Below, in pieces: positions 1 through 11,470 of a DNA stretch of 64,000 nt. The DNA is from Diplodia intermedia (taxonomy: Eukaryota > Ascomycota > Dothideomycetes > Botryosphaeriales > Botryosphaeriaceae). Where the stretch lies: contig JAKEKT010000092.1 in the NCBI GenBank assembly GCA_021495925.1, positions 62,001 to 126,000 on the forward strand, in the 5' to 3' direction. How positions within the stretch are numbered: the stretch's first letter is position 1; each line of letters starts with the position of its first letter. A program made the position numbers and the translations under genes. Under the pieces are notes generated by a model. That model did not search any database, was not told the DNA's origin, and saw only the letters and a list, made by a program, of their open reading frames with translations.

Positions 1-550
1 GGCTGCTAGAAAGAGTTCTGCTGCGTGTGTTGTGGAAAGACGAAGAAAAGATGGCATGCGAAGACGAAGGATACCACCGCTGTAAACACAAAATATTATA
101 TATATCTCTACGTAATATCATTAGTCCAAGTCTGTTCTATTGGTGGTGCTTGGTGGCTGTGAGAAAAATCAAGTCACCGGTGTGGTGGAAAGCCAGTACC
201 CAGTGGACCGGGACACTTCAACACCAATGTAAGTAGATTGGTGAACGGAACACCTGACAGAGTCCCGGTCGAATTCAGCTGACATCTTTCGGGGTGGCGT
301 AAATGCGCTCGTGTTTCCTGTTAGAGCCCGATATGCATTGTCTGTCGTCCAATCGCTTTGTTAATGGGTTGCCATTGGGCTGAGCGCGTACGCATCACAA
401 GCTGCTGCGCCATGCGCGTAAGCCAGGCTGCACTGCAGACGTCCAGCCTGATAAACCCCGCTTTTCTCAGCTCCGGTGCTCTCACGCTTCCTTTCCTCCT
501 GCTCAAGCGCACTTCCCATCCTCGCAAACATCCGAGAAAGAAACGCAACA
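1..550. other. Upstream region of the HET gene, no gene recognised
   Basis: No reading frame here has recognisable protein character, and no RNA gene is seen. The last 100 bases are CT-rich and lead to an ATG in good context (ACA before the ATG) at 551, as expected for a fungal promoter and 5' leader. An in-frame ATG at 476 would add 25 residues to the HET protein. Confidence 0.5.
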
Positions 551-2335
551 ATGTCCATCAATTTCTACTACAAATACCAGAAACTGGAGAGCGACCGACA
601 CATCAGACTCCTCAAGATCCATCACGGCGTCGGCCCCCGCTGGAAAGGCTGGAAGAGACACGGTCCACTGTTCAGCCTCGTCCATGTTTCTCTTGACGAT
701 TTGCCCAAGTTCGAAGCGGTCTCATACGTTTGGGGCTCCGACGCGCGGTGGGAAAGGCTGCCGATGACCAATGGAGACGCCATGTCCATCACGAAGAGCG
801 TCTTCGAAGCGCTACCATTTCTCGTCGACGAATCCGAAACCGGCTTCCTCTGGATCGACCAGATCTGCATCAATCAGTTCAATGACAAGGAAAAAGGCCA
901 TCAGGTCGGACTCATGAGCCAAGTCTACCGCTCTGCCACTCGGACCCTGATTTGGCTGGGGACAGAGGACCGGGAGACACGCGCCACGGTCGGACTAATG
1001 GAGTATATCAAAGAATGGAGTTCCTGGCAGACAGAGTCTGCAGTCGGCAGATTCGATGAAGCCCTGGAGCATCCTCAAGGTCGAGCTGTTATCGCCAAAT
1101 TCGGGATAAAGGATCGCGCTGCCGCCATATCGATGATCAAAAACCTTTTGTCGCGAAGGTGGTTTGCACGGGGCTGGGTCGTGCAAGAGTTCGCGCTATC
1201 CTCTCATCCAGTTTTTGTAATTGGCCCGTACAAGCTCAGATCGTCGCCCATTCTCGCTACTAGCTATACGTTTCCCGAGAGCCTGGGAGACTTTGCCACT
1301 CTGGCGCGGCCTTTTCACTTAATTATTACCCAGTCATTTCTTGCGCATGTTTCTGTGAACCCGAAAGATGACATTACTCAAGCTTTCGAGTTTTGCCGAC
1401 TGCTTTTATTCAACGCAAAATTTTTTTCTACGAAAGACTTCAAAGATCGTATTTTTGCATACATGGGCATTTGGCTACCGCCTGGCTTTAACATCAACTA
1501 TGATCAAAAGACGGTCGCCGCCTACATTGGGTTCACCAGCTACTTGATTGAAGAGATCGGTCTTGTGGACATCATCGGTGCAGGTCATGGCCTGCGGAGC
1601 CCTGTATCCGAAGATCTGAGAATGCTTCCGTCTTGGGTTCCGGACTTCACTGGAAGCACCCGGTCTGAAACACTATTATGGTGGACATATTTTGACCGTC
1701 CTGTTGGATGGAATGCATCGGCAACAAGGTCGCACCAGAGAAGTGAAAAGAGGGCCGTATCGGAAGTACACGCATTTGGGAAACTCGTCGATAACATCGA
1801 AACTGCGTCTCCGATGCTCGATACTAGGTCGGACAACCTACTAGACTTGTACGGCACGCTTCAAAATGTGGACAAAGACTGCTTGTCAAAGTCAGATTTC
1901 TTAGAGTTGGTCACCGATGCTTGGAACTGCGGTCACTGGGATAAGAAATTCAGTTTTGAGGATCTACGAGCCTATTCCGAAGCGTGTGGAAGCCACGATA
2001 AGCTTACAAATGGAGAAATATCGGTAACTAGTGCTGAAGTTCGGCCTCATCAGAAAGAAAGGGGTATGAGAAATTACCTTGAAGCGGTTGCCAGAAAATT
2101 TTCACACTGGTGTCTTGAGAAAACCGCGGGAGGCAAGTTTTGTTTATTGCCTCCTTTCGCAGAGCCTGGCGATATCATCGTCATCCTTCACGGCTGTCGC
2201 GTTCCTCACATCCTGAGAAAGACGGAAGATCCAGCAAAATTCCAGATGGTTGGTAATTGTTACCTAAAAGGTGCCATGTACGGAGAGGCGGTAACTTGGG
2301 CAGAGGACGAGGCAGATCTGTTCATTATTGTTTGA
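551..2335 (+). CDS. HET-domain (heterokaryon incompatibility) protein
   Basis: Single-exon gene of 594 residues. HET-domain proteins mediate non-self recognition and programmed cell death when genetically different hyphae fuse. The N-terminal third has the three classic HET blocks: SYVWGSD near residue 60, LWIDQICINQ near residue 100 and RGWVVQEFAL near residue 210. The C-terminal half is the usual divergent region, ending in a stretch (LLPPFAEPGDIIVILHG, then MYGEAV) typical of the family. No NACHT, ankyrin or WD repeats follow, so this is a stand-alone HET protein. The start at 551 is chosen for its A at -3; an in-frame ATG at 476 is possible. The next gene is on the opposite strand and unrelated. 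Allelic specificity cannot be judged from one sequence. Confidence 0.92.
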   Translation: MSINFYYKYQKLESDRHIRLLKIHHGVGPRWKGWKRHGPLFSLVHVSLDDLPKFEAVSYVWGSDARWERLPMTNGDAMSITKSVFEALPFLVDESETGFLWIDQICINQFNDKEKGHQVGLMSQVYRSATRTLIWLGTEDRETRATVGLMEYIKEWSSWQTESAVGRFDEALEHPQGRAVIAKFGIKDRAAAISMIKNLLSRRWFARGWVVQEFALSSHPVFVIGPYKLRSSPILATSYTFPESLGDFATLARPFHLIITQSFLAHVSVNPKDDITQAFEFCRLLLFNAKFFSTKDFKDRIFAYMGIWLPPGFNINYDQKTVAAYIGFTSYLIEEIGLVDIIGAGHGLRSPVSEDLRMLPSWVPDFTGSTRSETLLWWTYFDRPVGWNASATRSHQRSEKRAVSEVHAFGKLVDNIETASPMLDTRSDNLLDLYGTLQNVDKDCLSKSDFLELVTDAWNCGHWDKKFSFEDLRAYSEACGSHDKLTNGEISVTSAEVRPHQKERGMRNYLEAVARKFSHWCLEKTAGGKFCLLPPFAEPGDIIVILHGCRVPHILRKTEDPAKFQMVGNCYLKGAMYGEAVTWAEDEADLFIIV

Positions 2336-2820
2336 TCAAATTCTGATCTGATTTCTTTTCCCTCGTTCTCCTTCGGAAATTTATGTACATACAAGCAAAT
2401 TGAGACGCTTTGGAAACATGAGCGAGGGCCCACAAGCCCCAAGCCATTCACGCTAACACAGTTGAGAAGTCTGCCTTCCACATATTTGCTTGATGTGCTC
2501 TTCTTAATGCTGCTTTCCTGTTCTGCCTCATACAAATGTTGAGCTTTATGTTCGGGAGATACGAGATGTTACGGCATTTTAGTGCACACATTGATTCATT
2601 GTGTAGAGTGTATATACGACGTACCGCGTAAGTGACTGAACTCCACATGTCTGCAAAAACACGAGAAACTATCACTCCAAAGACAGCCCCAAACGAACCA
2701 AATCCAGAACAAACCTCCGCTCCCTCAAAATAAAATTTCCACACTACTCCGTCAATCTCTCCCCACTTCTTCTTTATCCCTAACGCCTTTAAAGAAAAAA
2801 AAAATAGCAAACACCCTGTA
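2336..2820. other. Convergent intergenic region
   Basis: This is the AT-richer 3' flank shared by the HET gene and the minus-strand disordered-protein gene. It has an A-run near 2795-2806. No gene is seen. Confidence 0.5.
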
Positions 2821-5287
2821 CTAACTACCCCCCTCCTCCCCCATCTCGTTAATCACAGCGCTCGCCCCATACTTCCGCCGTTGCCGCTCCCGCAGCTTCA
2901 CGAACTCCCCATACGCCGAGTCCCTCCCCTCCTCCCGCTCCCGCCTCAAAAACGCATCAACATCCTCCTTCGTCCCGCCACCACCACCACCACTCCCCGG
3001 CAACCCCTCCCCTCCCCTCCCTCTCCCTCTTCCCCTCCTCCGCCTACACCCACAACACCTCCTACACTCGCAAACCGCGCAGCCACCGCCACCGCCGCCA
3101 CTGTTTCTGCCGCCGTCTCCTCCTCCTCCTCCTCCGCCGCCGCCACTGCGGAAGACGACGAAAACGAAGCTGAAGCCGCCGACGACCCCGCCGACCCCGC
3201 CGACCCCGCGCCCTCATCCGCGCCCAGCGTGGCGGTGGCCGCCGCCGCCTCCACCGCATCATCAGCACCACCACCGGTGGCGACGGAGACAGCTCCGACG
3301 CTCGACGTGTGGTTAGTGGCCGGACGAAGCAGTGTTGGACTAGTCGTTGGAGTGCTCGTCCTCCTCCTTCGCCTCCTCCTCCTCCTCCTCCTACTCCTAC
3401 TCCTACTCCTACTCCTCCTCGTCGACGACGGGAGGCCGCGGCGGGACGCTACTGCTGCTGCTGCTGCTGCTGAAGAGGGCCGCTGGCGGCCAGGCGTCGC
3501 CGGCGGGGTAGGCGGGGTAGGTGGAGGAGGAGTGGGAGTGGGAGTGGTGGTATTGGTGATGGGAGGCGGAGATGGAGGCGTCGGTGGTTGCTTTGTTGGC
3601 GACGTTCATCGGAGGACGAGGAGGATGAGTAGGAGGAGGGGGAGGAGGAGGAGAAGGAAAAGTCAGATCCAAGGCGGTGGGAGGCTGGTGGTGGTTGTCG
3701 TCGACGACGACGATGCTGTCGTTGCCAATGTTGTCGTTGTTGTCGTCGTCGTCGTCGTCGCCGTCGTCGTTACTGGTGGTGGCTTGGGAGAAGGGGGGCC
3801 TGCTGGTCTCCTGGTGGTGGTGGTGGAGGTCGAGGAGGGAGATGACGGTGTCGCGGCGCTCGGGGTAATTGCTGCCGTCGGGGCTCTTCGTGGAAGAACG
3901 AGGGCTGTTGGTGTAGCTGCTCTCCTCGATGACGGTCGAGAGGTGTTCTTGGCGGCTGTCATCGTCGTCGTCGTCTTCGTTGTTGTTGGTTGTGGTTGTG
4001 GTTGTGGCGTTTCGTTTGATGGGTTTACTATCTTCCAACACGACCGTGTCAGGGAGCGAAGCTGGCGCAGGTTGCGATGGGGTTAGATGACAAACCGTTG
4101 GTTGGTGTTTGCGACGCCATGATTCGGTGGGCTGGTAGGCTGTGCTTTGGGGGTTGCGTGGCTGCTTGAAACCTCCTCCCCGGGAACTTGGTTGTGGAGA
4201 CGGCGTTACTCTGGGGCTTTGAGGCGGGGTTGAAAACCGGTCCAGGTCTGGATTATGGCCGTAAGACATCTTACTCTCTCGAGCTTTGCTAGGGCGCTGG
4301 AGATCTTTTAGTGCTTGGGGAGGGCGCGGTTTACCATCCGTCCCGTTGGCGTGAGGCGTGTTGCTCCGCTCCGGCCCATTCACGTAATGCGCTGGAACCA
4401 GCGCTGTGAGCTGTCCCTCTTCGGGAGAAAGAACCCCCCCGTCGTCAAAATCTTGGTTGGTCATCCAGGGAGGGGGCGTGATATGCTCTCCTCGTAGTCC
4501 GAGGTAACTCCTATTCTGGGGTGTCCCAATGGCTCCTCTGATAAAGTCAATGGATGCTCGTGGTTCGACCGGCATTGAAGCAGATGAACTCTTTGTCAGA
4601 TATATCGGTTGTTCAAGTTGCCTCGCCCCTCTCCTGACGCTTAATGCTCCTCCGGGGGAGTCCAACAATCTGTGAGGTGACGGCGGTATATGTTCCCGGC
4701 GTGGCATATCGAGTGACGCACGCAGGGCCGTAGCTGCACGTACGCTCATCAACAGCGCCATTCCAGGGCCATCCTGGAAATCCCCGCCTAACTGTGGCGG
4801 TTGTGGGTGCGGGTGCGGTTGCTGCTGATGCTGATGCTGATGCCATGGCTCATGTAAAAACGCTTCCTTGATCTTGTCTCCCGCTTTCTCTAATGTCAGC
4901 TTCTTCGCCCCCGCATTCTGCAACATGCGATACCCATCCTCTGGGTCCCTCTCCATCCTCTGAGATGACAATGCTCGAGGTTCTTCTTGAATCGGCCATT
5001 CCTGATAATTTCCGCCGAGGTTTGCAGAAGGGGCCTTCGCCACTGGCCTACTGGACGACGACGGGCCCTCTCCATTGTCTTCTTGTTCGCGGTGGGGCTG
5101 CTCATCATCATCGCCGCCGCCGTTTGTCCTCGACGGACGGAGCGACGCAGATCTGTTCATCAGCCCGCTCGTGAAGAAAGACGGTCCTATGTGGGCCTCC
5201 TCGAGGCCTGCGCCGGTCCACTCTCCGGGTTCGTGATCGGCATCGGCTCGCTTCTTGGGCGGTTGATGACGCTCATCAGGGCGGGGT

Positions 5288-5319
<32 letters not shown>

Positions 5320-6605
5320 TTCTAGCAGCAACAATTGTTTTTGTAGTATTAGTAGTAGCTGTTGTTGTTGCTGCTGTTGTTGCTGCTGCCACTGCTGCTC
5401 CATGGCCTCTGCCTCCGCCTCCGCCTTCTTCTTCTTTTTCTTCTCCCCCTTGCGCCTGCGCTTGCGCTCGCAATCCCGCAGCAGCTCCTCCGTGAGCCGC
5501 CGCAACAGCGCGGCCTTCTTCTCGTCTTCGTCGTCTTCGTCGTCGTCGTCGTCGTCATCGTCATCGTCATCGCCCTCGTCATCGCCACTCTCTCCGCCGC
5601 GATACCGCGAGCGGCCACGATGGGGGGAGCGGCGCCGCCCGACGCCAATGTTTCCCCTACTCTCGTCGCGCACGGCGTTATCGGCATCGTTGGAGGGGGC
5701 CGCATTGGCATTGGTGATGTTGTTGTTGTTGTTGGTATTTCGTGCAGCGGCCGATGCACCGCCGCCTCGGTGACGCTGCTGCTCCGGTCTGCCTCCGTTG
5801 TTGAGGACAGCGAGGAGTGAGCCGGCAGACGGACGCGGCGGCGACGGCGACTGCGTCCGGTAGTCGTCTACGTTGAAGGAGAGCATGTTGCCCGTCGTGC
5901 CTTCGTCTCCGTCGCCGCTGGGGCCGCCGCCCCGCTCGCGTCCTTCTTCCCAAGACCAGCGATCTGTTTCGCGGAGGTCGGGGATGGGAGTGGTGGGGTT
6001 GGTAGATCGGGCCGAGGCGGAGACTTCGTCGTCGTCGTTGTTGATGTTGATGTTGCCATCGTTGTCCTCGGAGTTGGCGTTATAGTGACCAACGGCACCA
6101 TCAGCACCAGTAGGACCAACAGCAAGAGGATCCAAAGCAACAGGGTCAAAAATGACAAGATCAAAAGGAGGATGACCAGCAGGACCAACAGCAACAGGGC
6201 CAACAGCAGCAGGACCACCGCCAGCAGGGCCACCACCAGCAGCACTAGCAGGCTTTAGTACTGAGTGAAGGTCGCCTCCACCACCACCATCATCATCATT
6301 TCTCCTGCACGATCCCACCGGCGGCGGCCCCGCCGACGGCGCTCTGCTACGGTTCCTGTTGCCGCCATCGCCGCCGCCGCCGTGCTTTCTCTTGCTCCGG
6401 CTGCGACTGCGACTGGGTAGGCGCAGCGTGGAGCGGAAAAAGGTGAGGATGTCGCTGAAGCGTTTCCTGCGCCTGCCGCCCCTCTCCCTGCTGCGCGCGC
6501 GTTCCTTTTCCTCGTCGTCCCACTGCTCGTCTTGTTGGTCGAGCTGCTGGCCGAGGAGGGTGGTGTTGTTTCTGTTACTGTTGGAGAGAAGGTCGGCCTG
6601 GCTCC

Positions 6606-6657
<52 letters not shown>

Positions 6658-7161
6658 ATTGGCGTGCTCCTGCCACATCGGACTCCAGTGGACTCGGTTG
6701 CCGCGGCTGCCCGGCATGTTCGTTTGGCCGGCGGTTGCTGATGTTGGTGGTCGTTCTGCCGCCTCCGAAGGCAGGCCTTCGGGTTCGTATTGTGTATGTT
6801 CGTCGCCGCCGGGGTGGTTCCTCAGTGCTAGATGATGCCTGTCGACGTTGGTTGTATCTCGGCTTCCAGAGGCTCCGGGGGGGTGAAGTGCAGCGCTATT
6901 GGCCACCGGAGGAGGGTGAGCAGGAGAAGGACGATGAGGAGGAGTGAGATACACCGCGCACCACGAGCCGTGGGCAAACTCCTTTCCGGGACGCCTACCG
7001 GGTGCCGGGGGGGATACGTCGCGGCTGTTGGGTTCTCGATCTTCCATGTTTCGATGGGTTGAGTAGTGGACTGGAGGTAGTATATGGCCGCCACGAAGGT
7101 TGTTTGGGCCTTGCAATGACGAGCTGGTATATGGGAGTTCTAGGGTATCCCAGAGAGCCAA
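2821..7161 (-). CDS. Large intrinsically disordered Asn/Gln/Asp-rich protein, function unknown
   Basis: The main exon (7161 down to about 3413) reads open for 1250 codons and is almost entirely low complexity. It has a run of about 18 Asn near residue 170, an Arg/Ser-rich stretch, poly-Asp near residue 540, two poly-Gln blocks near residues 590-640, then Ser/Pro-rich sequence and a second acidic/Asn region. The frame meets TAG codons at 3391-3411 inside a GAGTAG microsatellite. A canonical-looking intron (3301-3412, branch CACTAAC) would carry it into an open acidic Ala/Ser/Glu frame (3066-3300). A further short intron (3007-3065) would reach the terminal frame 2821-3006. The tail there (VDAFLRRERE, FVKLRERQRRKYG) looks like genuine conserved sequence. 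That gives about 1389 residues, but the last two junctions are guesses. No known domain is recognised. An internal Met near residue 39 is an alternative start. Confidence 0.62.
3373..3420. repeat. CCT / CTACTC microsatellite
   Basis: (CCT)n runs into CTACTC repeats. On the minus strand this reads GAG(TAG)GAG and supplies the in-frame stops at the end of the main exon of the disordered-protein gene. Length changes here would alter the predicted C-terminus. Confidence 0.85.
5287..5400. repeat. CTG/TTG trinucleotide tracts encoding poly-Gln
   Basis: Two blocks of CTG and TTG triplets, about 5287-5322 and 5357-5400, encode two glutamine runs on the minus strand with a Leu/Ile-rich spacer between them. 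Confidence 0.85.
5522..5575. repeat. CGT/CAT trinucleotide tract encoding poly-Asp/Glu
   Basis: A near-perfect triplet run, read as GAC, GAT and GAA on the minus strand, gives the acidic tract of the disordered protein. Confidence 0.85.
6606..6657. repeat. (GTT)n microsatellite encoding poly-Asn
   Basis: About 17 perfect TGT/GTT units over 52 bases encode the AAC asparagine run on the minus strand. It is a likely length polymorphism. Confidence 0.92.
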
Positions 7162-8969
7162 GGTGATATTATGGTTGATGGTATATCGTAAAATCAGAAG
7201 ATCGAAAGGCCAGAAGTAGTGTATGAGTCTGCCGCGGTGAAATCAACGGGTGGCGTGGAAGTTCCTCGTTGGAGCAAGCTGACAGTGATCTCTGCGCTCC
7301 TATTTTGTTCCGAAGGACCTGGACCTGATAGTATCAGAAGGCACCGTAGATTGAAATGCGAGCGAAGCCCATCAGATGACAATCGGCAAGTGTCGAGCGT
7401 GTCGAACTCAAGTGTTGGCGCAACAAGCTTGAAAACTCTTCTGATATGCCCGGACTCCTTGAGGCCACGTAGCACGTTTGTTGACTATCTGTTCGAAGCG
7501 ACCTTAGTCGTCCAACCGACCGGCTAAGTCTGCGCGATCCCCCGCAGTGTTGGTAGGTAGGTGTTGATGATGTGTTGTCAGCGACAAGAGCGCAAAAGCA
7601 GTCGCGCTGCGAGAGTGTTCGAGTTGAGATTAAGGGGAGATCGAACCTGCAGCACTCGCTGACCTGCCGCGCAGACGGACGCTCAAGTCGCCTCCTCCTA
7701 GCTACGCGATCTGAATTTTCGCGGGAGGGACGTGATGAAAGAACGGTACAAGGTTCGTGGTGGATGCCGCTAACCTACCTCAACGGCCAAAAACAGTTTA
7801 ATCCGGCAACGAATGAAGTTGTCTTTGCATAATACGGAATTCAGTCATTTCAACTGTTGAGATGCCATACCAGAGGGCAGCCGTGAAAGCAAGTCGATGA
7901 GCGAAACGCATGCGCGTTCGCAGGTGAACACTGCTGATTACTTTACACATCAGTACGCATCAGAAAATACGGGAACTGAAGACAACGTGGCACGTGGTCT
8001 TACCTGCCGTAGGATCATGTGAGGGATACGCAAGGAAAGGGAGAAGCTTAAGTCCTGCAGTCTCCCCAGGTTTCTCGGAGTGCCGATACCCCAGAAACCA
8101 AGGGCGAATGACGTATGGAACTTGCATACCTGTGCAGATCTGATTGACCATGTTTTATCCTCACACAGCGAAGTGCATCTGCAAATATATAAAACGACTT
8201 CACTCTCAGCGTCTGCTACTCAGAACATCGATTAGGTCATCTGGTCGGCTGGTCAGTCAGAACAGTGGTACCTAGCCCGATAGCGTTATCCGCTCTTTCG
8301 TATTCTCGCACTATTCCAACGCCCTGGACTACTGGGTTAGGGTTATGGGTCAGCCACACGCTGCAGTTTAAATCGTATTACGTGACTCAACCTGACTCTC
8401 TCGTTGGCTGTCCCATGACCCCGTGCCTCCCATAACCCGGTTTAGGACGTTAAAATGTGCGAGCAGGAGGATCTGGGAACTCACAAAGGAGGCTGTGCCA
8501 GATGAGACCTATTGATGGCCAATAATGATGTCAGCCTCACGTCCAAGGCCATACAACACACTATTTTACTCCAACGAGTTAGCGGACTTCGGCGCCAAGC
8601 ACAGGGACCATAGCTCGCCTCAACACAAATTGGAACATAAAAAAGATGTAACCTCCTGCAACACCATCACGGTAGAATAAACAACACGATGCGTCATCGT
8701 CGGTATGCAAAGGAGAAAAGGCTGCAGGATCAGCTGATATCACCCTTTTGTATATTACATCTTCTTGTCGTCTTTCTTTTTAAATTTCTCGTCTTCTCCT
8801 TCCTCTTCCCCATCTGTCCTGTGATCATCCAGCCCACTTAAACTTCGCTAAGTCGTGATTTGATACATTGACAACGTCGTCTCTAGCCAGCCCTAACCCA
8901 AAACTTGAAGCCCTTTCCCCTCGCACTCGAAAACTTTTCCCTCGTTAAAGTATTGGATTTCAATTCAGT
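7162..8969. other. 1.8 kb intergenic region, no gene recognised
   Basis: It lies between the 5' end of the disordered-protein gene and the 3' end of cct7. Short open frames (for example 7219-7527 and 7572-7832, plus strand) have no coding character. The sequence becomes more AT-rich after 7850. CT-rich sequence and T-runs near 8770-8830 lie close to the cct7 3' end. I see no RNA gene or element. Confidence 0.5.
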
Positions 8970-10876
8970 TTACCGCCTCGGCATGCCCCGGCCACGACCA
9001 CGGAGAGCCCTTTGGGCGGCACCCGGCGGCAGGCCCCGCTGTGGGGCCTGGGGCTGTTGGGATTCTTGGTTCTTGATGGTCTCGTCGACGCTAAGGATCA
9101 GGCAGGCGGCCTCGATGGCGGCCTGGATGGCGTTGACCTTGACCAGGGCGGGTTCCCAAACGAAGTGCTCCATGTTGTCGGCGATGCCCTCGTTGATGAA
9201 GTCGACACCGGCCCAGATGTTGCCCTTGCGGTGCTCGACGCGCAGGCGGTTGAGGATGTCGGTAGCATCGAATCCAGCGTTGTCGCAAAGCTGGCGCGGG
9301 ACGACCTCGAGAGCCTTCGCGAAGGCCTTGATGATGCCCTGCTGCTTGTGGGGCACATTCTTGTCGGCGAAAGCGTGCAGGTATGCAGAGACTTCCATCT
9401 CGCAAGCACCACCACCAGCAACAATGCTCTGGTGCTTGATCGCGCGCTTGACGATCATGATGGCGTCGTGCAGCGAACGCTCGACCTCGGCAATGAACTG
9501 CTCCGCACCACCACGGAGCACCAGCGTGCAAGTCTTGGCGGCAGGGCAGCCCTCAAAGAAGTTGAAGCGCTCGTTACCAATCTGCCTCTCGTTGAACTTC
9601 TCGCAGGTACCAAGGTACTCCTCCCGGATGTCAGAGCACGTCGACTGGATCGACGCACCGGTGGCCTTGCACACACGCTCCATATCGCCCGCGGCGACAC
9701 GACCAGCGCAGAAGATGTCGCGGTCGGCAAAGTATCTGGCAGATGTCAGCTCCGTAGGTTACATAGCATGGCGGGGGACGTACTGTGTTGCCAAGTCGCC
9801 AATGGGCAGCTTGCTCAGCACAATCTTGGCGCCGGTCTTGTGAAGGGCCTCCATCTTGTTGAAGATGATCTGCCACTCAGCGTCGACAATAGCTTGGTAT
9901 TCCGAAACCTGCTCCACCCGAACCTCGGCATTGTCCTTCTCGGCCTTCAGCTCCAGTTCGACGTTCAGGCAGACAATCTTGGGGTCCTTGAAAGACTTGG
10001 GCTGCTGCTCGAAACCGGCGTAGGAGAAGGTCTTCTTGAAGGCGACACCGTTGACGAAAAGGGAGTCCTGCAGGGCACCACCAGTAACCTTCTTCATGCC
10101 AATGAGGTTCTCGTTGAGGTCGTCCTGGTCAAGGGTGAGCACGGCGTCGACAACCACTACGACCTGTTAGCATCCACGCATCTTTGTCCCAGCACGCCGC
10201 CCCACTTACACTTGGTGAAGAAATCGGCGTTGCGGTGGATGAGCTTGCTGCTCATGGCGGTGGCGGCCAGCTTCTGCAGAGTGTCGCGCTGGTTGGCCTC
10301 GGTGGTGTTGACGGCGATCTCCTTGATCTTGTTGACGGCCATCTGGGAGGCGCGGCGCAGACCCTTGATGATGGTCTGGCTGCTCACACCCTGCTCAACG
10401 AAATCCTTGATCTCCTTGAGCACCTCACCGGCCAGGACAACGACGGAGGTGGTGCCGTCGCCCACCTCGGCGTCCTGGGAGCGGGCAATGTCGGTCAAGA
10501 TGCGGGCGGCGGGGTGCACAATGTCGAGCAGCTGTTTTCCGGGGGGCGCAGCATTAGCATAGGCGCTTGGACAGGGCCGGTAGGGACGGCGAACGCACCT
10601 TCATGACGGTGGCACCGTCGTTGGTGATCGTCTGCCTGCCATTCTCGTCGACGAGCAGCAGGTCGCCGCCGTAGGGTCCGAGGGTGCTCTTGATGGTTTC
10701 CTGCACGGCGAGACAGGCGTTGATGTTGGATATTATCTGACCGCGGCCCTGTGACTGGTCGGTGCCTGTACGCACGTCTCCGTCAGCAAAGGCAGCTCGG
10801 TCGGTGGGGGTTCTTCTGGGTTCTACGTGCCCTCTCTCAGCACCACGATGGTGGGCGTCTGGCCGCCGAACGACAT
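8970..10876 (-). CDS. cct7: T-complex protein 1 subunit eta (CCT7)
   Basis: This is a subunit of the eight-membered cytosolic CCT/TRiC chaperonin that folds actin and tubulin with ATP. Exons are 10831-10876, 10599-10765, 10210-10531, 9784-10156 and 8970-9735, totalling 557 residues, the usual size. The protein starts [13 protein letters not shown] and contains [13 protein letters not shown], the ATP-site [17 protein letters not shown] (an eta signature), [13 protein letters not shown] and [10 protein letters not shown]. It ends in an Arg/Gly tail, as eta subunits do. Intron 1 (10766-10830) joins correctly to give L-R-E-G-T-D-Q only if it starts with GC rather than GT. Intron 3 appears to skip an AG lying directly after its CTAAC branch site and to use the next one. 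Confidence 0.96.
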
Positions 10877-11470
10877 GACTACGGTGGGGCTCCGGGGAGC
10901 TCTGCGGGGCGAGTGACGGGCGTGAGGGGGACCGAAGACGCGGGTTTCGGGAGAGGAGGGCTCGCGGCGGGGCGGTGGTTGGAATTTGGAGGAGTAGCTA
11001 GCTCCGAGGGGCACGCAACGATGGCTTTCCAAAACGCGCTCTCCAAGCCCGCGCGCAACGGCACTTTTTCCTCCGACCCCAGCAAACACTGCAAACACCG
11101 CCCCTGTCGCTCCGCCCCTCACCGCATCAACCCCGGCGCACTACCATCCACTGCGCATTTGCTCAATGGCTGTTCCAGCGGCTCGAATCGAACAGCAGCC
11201 CATCGAACTCAGCTCTGACACGGTTCAAAGTTTTGTCTCAAACGCCAATGCCTTCGTTTCCGCGGGCTGTCATCCCGGCCACGTCTTCCCGAATCCGAGC
11301 GCAGATCTTTGAACTCATGGCCACGTGTCAAGCAGCTTCTCACGGATTCCACTCCCTTGCGTGGCTTCAGAACCAACTCGCCAGCCGTCATCTTCATTAA
11401 CGCTAATAATACTTTGCGAGACCATTACGTACTGAAGAGACGGTATGCTCCAAGTGTCATCTCGTCTCCA
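10877..11470. promoter_or_regulatory. Upstream region of cct7
   Basis: A 594-base GC-rich region between the start of cct7 and the stop of the downstream-oriented amino-acid permease gene. It presumably holds the cct7 promoter and the permease 3' UTR. No further gene is seen. Confidence 0.5.

Noticed and set aside
2881..4086. A 401-codon plus-strand frame rich in Val, Leu and Ala
   Set aside because: It is the reverse reading of triplet repeats in the disordered-protein gene. The Leu and Val runs come from the same microsatellites.
8335..8352. Telomere-like string GGGTTAGGGTTATGGG
   Set aside because: Only about two units are present and no array. It is too short to be an interstitial telomere or a chromosome end.
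9012..10562. A 516-codon open frame on the plus strand across cct7
   Set aside because: It is antisense to a well-supported CCT7 gene and runs through its introns, with no domain.
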